This document shows positions 23,992-36,053 of a stretch of 64,000 nt of DNA, one piece after another. Location: positions 17,546,001 to 17,610,000 of the forward strand of contig NC_090133.1 in the NCBI RefSeq assembly GCF_040581485.1. Direction: 5' to 3'. Within the stretch, counting starts at the first letter, position 1. The number at the start of each line of letters is the position of its first letter. This stretch comes from Linepithema humile. Taxonomy: Eukaryota; Arthropoda; Insecta; Hymenoptera; Formicidae. Below the pieces are notes generated by a model. It was not told the DNA's origin and made no database searches. It saw only the letters and a program-made list of their open reading frames with translations. The position numbers and the translations under genes are program-made.

Positions 23992-26259
23992 TCAAAACGT
24001 TTTACGATGAATAGCACGTATACCATCTTCATCAAATTCTCTTTTACTGACCCACATCTTTTTGAATGTGTCTAAAGATGCCAAAATGGAACCACCGATC
24101 CAAGTACTGTATAATCGTTCTTGCGGCGCGGATATCTATTATAACAGAAATATTGATTATGCATAATATTATTTTTAAATAATTGAATTTTTGACAATAA
24201 TTTTTATCGAAAGTTTACTAAATTTTTGCTCCTTTTTAAAAATTATTTTTTGCTTTTCTTACCCTTATTTTAATATCCTTTGGCGACATTCTACGAATCT
24301 CCGATAATAGTCTGTCCCCAAAACCCTAAGCAATGGACATGAGAATCACATATTATTATATATATAATAATTTGTTTTTGTAAGATGTAAATATATAAAT
24401 TTGTGCTTACGCGGAATAATGTCGATCCTCCTGACAGAACAATATTTTGAAATAAAACTTTTCTCAAATCCAAATCAGATTTCTGAATGGAGTATGTTAA
24501 AACTTCATGAAGGCCTTCGCATTCTTCACCTATCAGATCTGGTCTGAAAAGCACTTCAGGAGCTCTAAATCGTGCTGGACCAATCTATATTTAATAAAAT
24601 ATATATGTGAAAACAGTTTGCGCTTATATTATTTCAGAATAATATTGCATATTTTACCATATACAATATTTTGTTATTTATTGTTGTGAGTTTTAATTAT
24701 TTTGTTACCTCCAAATGACTGCCATCAGGTAAAACATATTGAAACTTCTCAGTCTCTATCGTTTCTTCCTTTTGGGGATTACTAGCAAGATAGCATGCTC
24801 GCTCTTTAATTGTTCTGACAATCTCAAATTCTGCTGTGGTCTTGAAATTAATACCTTCCTTGCGTAAAAGTAACCTAAGGTATCTTGTAACATCACGTCC
24901 TGCTATATCAACTCGCATTATACTGTGAGGCATAGCAAAACCTTCATAAATAGGTACAGCATGTGTGACACCATCGCCAGCATCTAGAACTACTCCTGTA
25001 GTTCTGCCTGTTGCATATCTATATTAATAAATAACAAAGAGTATAATAAATTTTTGTCATATCACATTATCACAAAATTAAAAATTATAAATTATTTATA
25101 TCGATTATTGTGAAGATTACTTACAAACTAAGTACAGCTTGCATGGAAACAAATAAAGCTGGCACATTAAATGTTTCAAAAAATATTTCAGCTGCCTTCT
25201 CACGATTCTTTCGGGGGTTTAAAGGTGCTTCTGTAAGTAAGACTGGATGTTCCTCACTAAATGTAGCTAACTGATCTTTACTGTAAACGTAAGACCAAAT
25301 ACGTTCCATATCATTCCAATCTGTGACTACACCGTGTTCCATAGGGTACCGAAGAGATAAAAGGCCACGATGTTCCTCCGCTATTGGACCCACAAACAAA
25401 TCTCCTTCCAAAGCACCAGCCATAACACGTACATGTTTTGGCCTTCCAATACTAAAGATTATGCATTACATTTTATATTAATAAATAATGTCATACAATA
25501 ATATTACACAATAATAGGTGCATAAAAAATAACAGTCCAATTTATTTAAAAATTCCTCTCATAAACAATGTTTTAAAAAAGATAAAACAATTGATTTTTT
25601 AATATTTTAATTATTTATAACTTTAAGTATACCTAAGATATATTTTATAGTTTGTCTAAAACACAATGCATCTCTTTAAAATAATAATAAATTAGAAATA
25701 ATAAATAATAAATTAGAAACAATCTTCCATCTCGAATAAGATCATTTTATGTGCATAATCAGAATAACTTGCCACCTGTCAATAACCTCCAAAAACAAGA
25801 GGCGCTACCATGAATATTAATTAAACTCCGTTCTTTCCTGGTACTTACTAATTCGGAAATCTGCATTTTGGTATTTGGTCACCTGCAAACCCTGCCTTGA
25901 TAACGCCAGATCCCTAAATAAGACAAAAGCAGAAGTATATAGCAATAATGCTATCGATCCCAGGAAAGTTTGCGTATCTCGTCATCTACTAGACTACCGA
26001 TAATAAAAAATAATCACCCATATTTTCACTTACAGACAGGAAAAAAAGCAATAAATGAAAAAAATAGTAAAAACAATTAATTTTATGTCCTTTTAAGCAA
26101 TAATTATGGTATTTCTGTCAATTTTCACGACCGACATTATTTGGTGAAGTTTGACATATCGTTCTTTCTCGATAGTATAAACGCGAATAAAATTATACGA
26201 CAGACACTTACGTTGTCAATAACCACTGGCTGATTAACAATTACATCATACGGCTCCAT
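23992..26259 (-). CDS. Arp1: Actin-related protein 1 (centractin), dynactin filament subunit
   Basis: Seven exons on the minus strand: 26259-26212, 25913-25849, 25451-25125, 25018-24709, 24584-24411, 24325-24263, 24135-23992. All junctions are in phase and total 376 residues, exactly the length of human ACTR1A. The N terminus MEPYDVIVNQPVVIDN runs into the phosphate-binding loop GSGVIKAGFAGDQ. Later blocks are VRVMAGALEGD, DWNDMERIW, LTEAPLNPRKNRE, IMRVDIAGRDV, IVLSGGSTLF and the C terminus AIHRKTF. The VMAGALEGD and RKTF blocks distinguish Arp1 from conventional actin (RHQGVMVGM; KCF end). Arp1 forms the short filament of dynactin, which couples dynein to cargo. No missing residue or frameshift was seen. 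Confidence 0.97.
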
Positions 26260-26430
26260 AATATGAAATAGAAATATTCACGTTACTTTGTTTCAATCGA
26301 AAACCTATGATCGTAACCCCACAAGCACACACCTAGCGAGGCGTCTGAAGGGAGTCATCAGCGATCCGAGAATCGCTTCTCGAAACATTCTTGAACTTCG
26401 CAAGCAGGCATGCCAACCGTGGTTCGAAAA
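26260..26430 (-). promoter_or_regulatory. Probable Arp1 promoter / 5' UTR
   Basis: A short CpG-containing, GC-richer block (about 26300-26410) sits directly upstream of the Arp1 ATG, between AT-rich introns and AT-rich spacer. No core promoter motif was identified. Confidence 0.4.
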
Positions 26431-27962
26431 AAAATAGAGTAAGGTTAGGTTAAAATTAAATTAGGTTAGGATTCAGGTTAGTGTCAGACCAGTGTCAGAT
26501 ATTGTTCAATATTGCGTGAAAAATTTGTTTATATAAATAAAAATATATGTTCCACATATTTCTTATATTGTAAGGTTATTTCTTTTCCATAAATCAATTT
26601 GAAAGTTAAACTCTACAAGTGTCTTAAAAATTATACATATTTATAGAAAATTGTGAAAATAAATAGAGTCAATTATTTTTACAAGATGAAAAAGTGGTGT
26701 TTTGATGTTCTAAATTTATAATAAATTTAGCAGTAATTATGTCATTAGTCATCTTTATAAGATTTATAACTTATCTTAAATTTTTAATAGATGCATTTAT
26801 ATGTTAGATATTTCTGATTTTGAGAATATAAAGAAAATAAAGTTTCAATCATTTTCATACTTTAAATTTGTATTGGACTATTCAGATTTTTTAAATAAAT
26901 ATAAAATATGTATATATACTTTCATAATACATAATAAATCATAAAATTAATAGTATGAAGTAAAACATAAAATCAAAATTTTATTCAAATAAATAACAAT
27001 AAACATTGATATTAATTTATATCAATTTATGTTGTATAAATAATAGTATTTTATTATGATATATGCAGGTTACATTTTTATTTCAAAAGCAATTTGAGAA
27101 ACTGGCTAGATTAGCAAGAGTACATGTGCACTCATAAAAATAAGTATTTATTATTGTGAGCAAAGTTATGCTAGAATGACAATGATAAAACATTGCGCTT
27201 TTAAAGATAGCTTAAGATTACAATATACAAGCTTAAGATTACAAGTTTTTAGTGAATCACAGCCAAGATTTGAGATATTGATAACCTTTCTGTTAATAAT
27301 TTACAATACCATTTCTCCATTGTAATTTTGTTTTAAAAATTATGACAATTTATATTAACAAAATTAAAATAACAAGATACTCATTTAATTCACTTAATAT
27401 GTGAAAATAAAGAATTTGTTTTATCCAAAATATGTATTTAACATAAATATAGAATATTTTATTAAATCAATAATACCATACTAACATGTATATGATATTA
27501 CTATCACAATTTATTATTAAAATGCTGTCTTACTTATAGAAGTGCTGTTGTTAAAAGAGAAATAAGTGTTAGAAGAAATCTAATTATTTAGAGTACAAAA
27601 TTTATCAAGAATACCAGATACACACAACACACATACATAATCTTCTTAATTAATATAATTATATATGCTTTTATAGCTTTATGTGCTTTATAAGAAAAAG
27701 ATGATTTTTTTTCTCAAATATATAACAATAACTCCTGATATAACATAATAAAAAAATAACAATAATAATATAATTACATAGTGAAAAATAGTATAATTAT
27801 ATAATTACTATCCTTTTGTGTAGTTTAAACATATATTGCTACTAATAGATCATATATAATAATTCTAAGTGAACACTCGCAATGTCTTTTGATTCCACTT
27901 TTGGTTCCACTTTTGGTAAAACAGTTTTTAATAGTAAAGTTTGACATTGTATATTAGAATAT
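26431..27962. other. AT-rich spacer with TTAGG-type tract; probable MOGS 3' UTR
   Basis: Degenerate TTAGG-type words (AAGGTTAGGTTAAA, TTAGGTTAGG, CAGGTTAG) occur at 26441-26480, upstream of Arp1. The rest is AT-rich without coding frames. Its right end, downstream of the MOGS stop at 27963 on the minus strand, is presumably MOGS 3' UTR. Confidence 0.5.
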
Positions 27963-30790
27963 CTAATATATTTCTGCCATAAGCAATACAACCAAGGAAG
28001 TCCAACCGGTGAAAGGGTGACTTCCTTTGCCTTCTCCTTCACTATTATCATAATGTTCCCACAAATATCCGGTCTTTTTATATTGCTTAATAATATTCTG
28101 TATCAAATTCTTTCGCAACTCTTCATATATCTTTTTCGCATGTTCCCGATGCGGCCCTTCCACGTTAGAATAATAATATGCAGCCCGTACTGTCAAGTAA
28201 TTTAGATTCATCCAGATAGGACCGCGCCAGTAAGGCGGGTCGTGTTCTGTATTGTATTTCATGTGCAACGGCGATGTTTTCGCGAGTGAACGTAATCCAT
28301 ATCTGGTCCAGAGAAGGTACGGATCTCGTAGATCCTGCAATATCTTCCCCAACTGTGACGAATCAGGTTCCACAATTTGCAAAATAAAAGGGAATAACGA
28401 AACGTATCCAAAGGTGGTATCGACAAATTTCAACGACGGTTCCTCCGAAACGACACGGACCATTTCCATACGTACGGATTGCGAATGAGACCGCTGTTTT
28501 TGTGGAGGTCTCCGTAGAGCCACTTTGTCGGTGTGTAAACCGTAATCCGAATACGCTTGAGCATTTGGTGACCAATGCAATTTGTTTAACAAGTTGTTGT
28601 CGGATAGATATTCGAATGTTTCTTGGTATTTTTGGGCAGGATAACTCAACGTTTCAGCAATTTTAGCCATAACGCGAGCAGCGAACGCGATCCAACAACG
28701 CAAGTCAACGTGACGCTCGGCAGCGGTGGGATGAGAAGCCCTAGGATAATCGTCCAAGCCGGATGTCAGTGTTTTAGGATTCAATTCTCTATTAGTTGTC
28801 TCATCTCTGCCTCGCCATCTGTATGTGCTGGGTAGATCGCCGACTTGCGTGACGTTGAACCATGAAAACCACGCTTGCAATCGTGGATATAGTTTGTCGA
28901 GGATCTTGAAATTATGCATCAATAATTCTTGCTCTTTATGCTTAAGCATAAAGTCCAGCGTTAAAAAAAATGTGGGCGGATTGGCATTTGTATTGATTTG
29001 AGTTACGAACTCCTCGGGCACTTTAGCCAGAGCCTCCTGGCCCAAAATCATCTCTCTAGGGATCCAACCTTCGACATTCATCAGATCGAACCAATGGCTT
29101 ATAATATCTAATTCTATCTCCGTGTCCCAGACTGAGATAAGTAAACCGTGAAAACCTTCATCCCACAGGAAACCTCGAGGAAAAAAGCTTCTGCTGGGTA
29201 CAGCAGTGTACAAAGGCGCTTTCCAATAAGGCACAGGTCCCTGTGTATACGTACTTTGCACTTGCGAAGTTCCGTAAAAGTAACCTATCGAGCCTATGAG
29301 ATTTGAGAATGCCATCTTTGCGAACGTCATTTCGTCGTCCGTGTATCCCTTTGATTTCAATTTAAAAACATTTTCAAATTTCTTCGAGAACAATTGCCTC
29401 TGCTTGTCGAGAGCCTCGTCATAGTTCTGGCCTGTTAACTTGTCTATTCTATTACTAAAACTGCCAGATTCGTAACTAACTTCAATCTCGAAAGGAACTT
29501 TTCCTGTTACTTGAGTAACGATGAAATTTGGATCCTTTTTCTTGCCTTCAGGCGATAATAGTAATTGTTCGCCGGCTAAAACTATATGTTTCTCCGCGGA
29601 TCCCTTCTGGGTTGCGATACGAAGATTTTGCAAAACAGTTTCTTTCAACACATTTAACCCAGAAGCAGTTGTTGCCAAAAACGAATGCTCCTCTACAGTG
29701 CCATTTATTAAATTTAGGTTTATAGCAAAAGATCCCAATCCTTGTGTGTTTCCTTCTATGCCTGTTAAGCGATTATAGTCCCCTAGATTAGCCTTTATCC
29801 AACCTTTTGTACTTTCTTCGATAGCAGTGTAAAATAACAATGATATCTCTTCTCTACTGTTTTCTTTCTTTTGTGATACTGCAATTCTTGCGGTCCAATC
29901 ACCACCATGATATCCACCAGGTCTTTTGACAAATGTCGTTCTTAAAATTATGGACTTATCTACTATTTCCTGAACACCAAACGTTCGTCCATCATGCTCC
30001 AGCCATGCATATCTGACATTTAAACATTGGTTAGCTACACTGACAAAATCTATATCACTAAAGATAAGAAGATACAGTACCTATCTAATTTATCACCTTG
30101 ATCACACCAGTGTCTAAGTACGCTTCCATCATAGCGTAGAATATGTGGAGAATACCACATCAAACCAGTTACTAAAGAATGTGGATCTCTTGTTTTTAAA
30201 CCAAAATATACACCAGATCTGTAGGTACCCCAATATCTGTCTGGAATATCCAAGCCAGATGCAATAACTACCTAGTTTTCAAACAATATTCAAGTTGACA
30301 AAATTAAAAATTTGTCGATATTTAATTCTATGCTAGATGTACAAGATTAATATCTTTAAAATTCTATTATAGAAAATAAAATTTATGATCTCTAGTGTTT
30401 TATTCTCTATAAAAGAATCCTTTTTTTACATAGAGAGACTCGATAACCAATGCATATATATTTCATATTTTAAAATATTATTTAAATATAAGTTTAATGA
30501 GATTTTAAATTATGCATTCTGTACTACTTACTCTTCTATATAAATTTTTAAAGATAAAAAAATTATAAACTTTTATGTGATATTATACATGCCTTGTTTC
30601 CATCATATGGGGTATTTACTCTTGTTTCAAGATATCCTTTATATCCAAACCAAGCAGCAATGGCAATACATATAACAGTGATAGTAGAATTCATCGATAA
30701 TGGAAAACTTTTATTTGTCTTAACTGAGTTTGCATTCACAGATTTAGCTTTTATCTTTACAGATTTTTCTTGTGGTTTATTCTTCACCAT
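27963..30790 (-). CDS. MOGS: Mannosyl-oligosaccharide glucosidase (ER alpha-glucosidase I, GH63)
   Basis: Three exons on the minus strand: 30790-30593, 30271-30081, 30012-27963. They give 812 residues (human MOGS 837). The N terminus is a short lysine-rich cytosolic tail followed by one hydrophobic segment (about residues 31-50, STITVICIAIAAWFGY), consistent with a type II ER membrane anchor. The GH63 N-domain follows (RYWGTYRSGVYFGLKTRDPH, LVTGLMWY), then the (alpha/alpha)6 catalytic domain with FPRGFLWDEGFH, GLDDYPRASHP, the glucosidase I signature ERHVDLRCW at about residues 562-570, PYWRGPIWMNLNYL and WEHYD near the C terminus. The enzyme removes the outermost alpha-1,2 glucose from Glc3Man9GlcNAc2 on new glycoproteins in the ER. 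The exon 1/exon 2 junction is ambiguous: the best-supported reading uses a GC donor. Confidence 0.95.
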
Positions 30791-33700
30791 TTCAATTATA
30801 CTGAAATAAAGATGTTGTGATTATTCTCATTTCTAAACATATGTTAGTATGTCTAGTGTTGCCATATAACAATACAATGCATATACGTTATTTTAGAAAT
30901 ATATAAGGAAAATTAATACAAATTGACACAAATTTAACATTAACATTAGCAGTTTTTTCAGCAAAAGGTGACAAAAGATAATTTATATCGTATAAGTAAT
31001 TTCTGAATTCAAATTGTTAGACGTTTCAAGCAAATTTTGTGTAATAAGATAAAAATGTAATCTTACAATGTTTAAAACTTATTACGATCACTATTTTCTC
31101 TGATATATGCACCTGTGGCATATGTCAACTTAGGTTATCTTTCGTCGATCACTTTTCACGCTGCTTATAAAAATCCTAAGATAAGTTACAAACGACAAAC
31201 ATTTATTAAATGGTATATATCACAGCCGTGAATGTTATTATTGTTTATAACTAAAAGCTCCTTTAGCAAACATAAGAATCTTTTACGATTTCATGATTCC
31301 ACCGACGTTCACAATGTCAACGTGCAAGTTGCTATAAAATTGTTACATCGTTTATAATGCTAATTAACAATTACGATTATAAACATTTTAATAGTTCATG
31401 TCAAATTATTGCATAACAATAGCCATGTAAAGAAATCCTGTTTGATATTTAACTTATAAACAACTATTAATTATTGATGTAAAAATGAATTATATATACG
31501 GGAAAAATTGTGTTTTAAAAATTCGCGCGAACTTTAATAGCGCCATCTCTTGTCTGTTATGTTCGTCAAACATCAGGCTGGCCAACCAAAGCTTAGAAAG
31601 CCAATTTCTGGTAAAATAGAGGATTATTTGATATACAAAATAATTTAAAATTTTGTTAAGTATATTTTTTTACGTATATTTCTATTTTTAAAACATAATT
31701 CTTAGTATAAACACTTTTCATATTAATTTTTGTTTATAGTATAGTATACATATTGAATAAACAAAATAATATTTGCTAATTCTATAAAAAAACATGATAA
31801 TAGCATCTGAAATATGCAAAAAATTAAAAAATAGAACTTTTAAGAAAATTCTTAACCTTTGTGATAATGTATGACAAATGGATGGCAGATTTAAAACGCT
31901 ATCAGTAGAGTTTTTTATTTAAATCATACAATATATTGCTTAACAGTTTTTATATTTATTTATTCAATAGTTGCATATATTACAAATAAAGCATTAACTA
32001 TTACAATATAATCACATATTTAGGGAAGAGCTCATACATTACGCTGTTTACATATCTAATGTTTGATTAATATTTAGCGTATCACGTATCGTATCATATC
32101 TTTCCTTAAATATATAGTTAAATGAGAAAAGCCAGACAGAATAATTTCTCAAAACATGAAGGCTTGAAATCGCATTTGTTTGACCAATCATTTCATTCAG
32201 TTTGTTCAATTATCAAGTTATTTCTGTACATCTTTTTGTTTTCCGATCATTTCGGATTTATTATGGATTTAGATTCATTACTTAAGTATATATATGCCAA
32301 AGTATCGGCGTACAAATAATATATAAACTGCGATTAAAAGGATATTGTATTACATGATAGCATATGCAATAGGCAGGCAACATGCCTGTGCCTACATGGT
32401 GCTTAGCTTATGTGCCTGAAATTTTGCTCTTACATATCTTAAATGAGCCTGAATGAGCCATTAAATGAGCCATTAAAAATGTTGTTGTTAAAACAACTGC
32501 ATATATACAATGTTAGCAGTGTACTATTTAAATGTCGATACATGTTAAAAAACCAAATGCTTCTTGGTTGTACGAGAATGATTATCTTGTTTCGCTTTAC
32601 ATGTATATTGTATACTCGATAAGCCTTAACTGTTGCACACACAATACATACCAACGCACTAAATTTAATAATATGGTGGAGATTGATTTATTTTATGTTA
32701 CTTATATAAATACGTTATTTTCTTTTGAATGCAGGTGCTTTGGATCAACACATTCGCTGTCTGTCTGTTAGAATATACTTTATCGTTATAAAAGACAATA
32801 ACTGCAGTCAAAGTGTCTATATCAGACGTGAAACTTAAAGAGGATGAAAAATTAGGTCCACAAATATCGTTGTTTGCATAAAAGGCGCAATGATATATAA
32901 GTAAAGCTGGCCTTCATCGTACAAAATCCAGCTGAAAATGGAAGTGAATAAAATAAGATAGACTTCTTTATTTACATAGGAATGTTGTGAGTAAGTTATA
33001 AGACCATATGCTATTCTAGAATATTTTCTATTATTAGATATATGCTTATGTATATATACATGTATACATATATACTTATATAGGATGATTTGTTTTGTTA
33101 CTATAAGAAATTCCAATATTTTCAGTGATTGCATAGAATAAAAGAAATATATATTATAATTATTGCTCAATTTAGTAACCATAGTTATGGCAATTATATA
33201 AATATAATAAAACGTAAAAAATTTAAATATACGATATATATTATAAGTATAATCATTAGAAATAGCTTGAGTGCATTGATGTCTCACTTGATATAAAGAT
33301 TGCTCTACATATATTGTGTATATATGTATATATACATATATTCTTCTTTATTAAATAATATATAACGTCAATATATTTTTCTTATTATAGCTTTATATAT
33401 GATCTTATAGCAATAATTTTGCTATTTTTTTTACTACATCTTAGATTTTTTCTGTATGTAATATTCTGTCTCAAAATAAGTAATTAAAGAAACATATAAA
33501 TGTTAAGGCCATAATATAGTAGCTATATAATGTTTTATCTAAAATAATAAATATCACATAGGATGTTTCAAATCTACTGAGCCACCTTCTACATAGAAAT
33601 TTTCTGAATGATATGAAATGGATTATTTTTTAACAATAAAATGTTAAACAATTAAACTATGAAAAGTAAAGAGATTTTCAAAAATTAAAGAATATGAACA

Positions 33701-36053
33701 GAAAATGCTTTATTTAGTTTTAATAAATTTTAAAAGACTTAATTCTATAATTAATCAAATGTTTTAAACACATGTTTTTAATGTCAAGAACCAAAATTTA
33801 TGACAAATGATAATTTTTCTTAATTTTTTTTACTAAGAAAAAAATAAGTGTTTTAGAACAAAAAAATTTTATTTTGGATAAAGGGTGGCTGAATATAAGG
33901 ATTAAGGATAACCTGTAAATTAAAATACCAATATGTTTTGAAAACCAAAAGTGATATTTGTGCATATATTAAAGAACTGTTTCATTATGAAGAATATAGC
34001 GAGTATAATTAATTGAAAAATATGAATCTATATATATAATTATATTATAATAGGATATATAATTATTACTAAGAGCTTCACAAAATCTTGATTAGCACTT
34101 GCTCTAATAAGCTATCACAATTAAGCTTTAATTAAATGCTAATCTGTGTATATCACTGCTTTTTCTTACTCATAATAATAATACATTTTAAAAATTTTGG
34201 TGGTGATTTAAAGTCATTCTGCTCTGTTATTAACTTCACACATCAAGTACTAACTAATAACTTCAACGTTAGCATTGAACATATAAAATACATACTACAA
34301 AATCCAAATTACAACAAATATAATATTGTACAAGCAATTGATATCTTCATCTAAAGAAAGTGGGATAGGCATTAAAACTATATGTATATATTTGATAAAA
34401 TTTTAGCAGTACTAATAATTTCCTCCTATTGGTTTCTTTCCTTTTATCTCTATTAAATATTTATAAATATAACTTCGAATATATACTATTTTCTAAATTG
34501 CATAAAACTTCAAATAAACTATCCTTTATACGCAATAAATTGTGCAAGTATGAATATCTGTATATATACTGATACAGGTATTTTTATATATACGTATAAA
34601 CATACTTTTTTATATGTCTAAATATGTGAGTTAAATGGTAGTTTCATGTGATGTAATTTGCTTGCAAATCGCTAAATATTTCAAATAATCTTAATATTCT
34701 CATAACATATACTCCTACCTTTGATATTCTATTTATTATGCAACAATACAATTAAAAAAGAAATAACATTATCTACATTAAAAACGCATTAAACACAATA
34801 TGCATTAACGTGCATTAAACACAAATGATATTGTGTCCTAATTCTTGCCATTTTTTTATATAAACCAACATACAATATCTATACGAAGATTTTACAGTCT
34901 TTCTGTAAACCCAATGTAACATTTTCGTATATATCAGGTTGTGTCATTGTGTATACTATATATCTAAATTTTGACATACTTCCTAATAATGTATTTCCAT
35001 AAATATTTTACTACAGCCTCCTTTTTTTACAGGTAATGTGTATCTTCTTACTAATGCTGTAAACACGAATATATTCCGTTTAAATAAGAGAGGAAAAAAT
35101 TCATTCTTATATGCCGTCTCTCTATTCAAGGCTAATAAATAATATGCCATAATTAATGTATAAGTCAGTACTATATAGGTGAGTTAATTGCATAAAAAAT
35201 ACAATAGTTTTCAGCAATAATGCATAAATATTAGAAACAATTAAATTGTGAATATTGCTACATATATCGACAGAATTGTATGACATTGCTTTTTTAGAAA
35301 AGAAATTTACTATATGAAGCAAGTATGTATGATTTGGTTAATATTTTTCTTATTTGTTTATATCAAACTACAATATTAGAAAGCAAGAAAGAGAAAAGAG
35401 AGTTAAATATAAGAATTCAATGTTCTCTGTTTATGTCTTGATAAATAATAGCATTTCAACAAAGAACATACTTAACAATTATATCGGCGGCCAGCGCTTA
35501 TCACTTAAATCTCTTAAAACAGAGCCATAATAATCTTAATGCTTCGTGTTTCCTTTCCTTTTTCTTTTTTTTCAAGTATTAACTTTGATGATCACTCTTT
35601 AATGTCTGAAGACACTCATTCTCTTTTGGTATAATGATTTAAATTGACAATATCTCAACGCAAGTGGACAGACGAATCAGCACATTTGTATCTAGCACGT
35701 GTCTGTGAAAATGCATATAGACCACTATTTCTTATAATTTAACTCAGTAATAAATATTGTTTTATTGTGTTGCTTAAAAAAAAGCAGGGAAGGAAATGTT
35801 TTCATTGTGCGAAAGTTATACAATATATTTTTTTATGGAAAATATATTGTAAAATCTTTTTAAATTTTAAAAGTTTTTTTATAATAAGATTCTGAATAAC
35901 TCCTGTCAACATAAACATGGTTGATATAAATAAACGATTGTGTCAAATTGCATTTCTCAGAAACATGCTACAGATGTCAATTCATAAGCGACAAGTCGCT
36001 TACAAATTGAGATTAATATGCTGATTTGACTGGCCAGTTGCGTTGATTACGGT
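30791..36053. other. AT-rich spacer and probable SEPSECS 3' UTR, no gene recognised
   Basis: About 5.2 kb of very AT-rich DNA. A modestly GC-richer block near 31.08-31.62 kb may include MOGS upstream sequence. Open frames in this stretch (for example 32835-33287 minus, 34136-34354 plus) are I/Y/K/N-rich, show no domain and look like AT-rich noise. The right part may be SEPSECS 3' UTR on the minus strand, which is inference. Confidence 0.55.

Noticed and set aside
28017..29778. Plus-strand frames across the MOGS large exon
   Set aside because: Antisense shadows of a clearly homologous GH63 coding exon.
32835..33287. 150-codon minus-strand frame rich in I, Y, K and N
   Set aside because: Typical AT-rich noise: biased composition, no family, and no neighbouring exons or promoter island.
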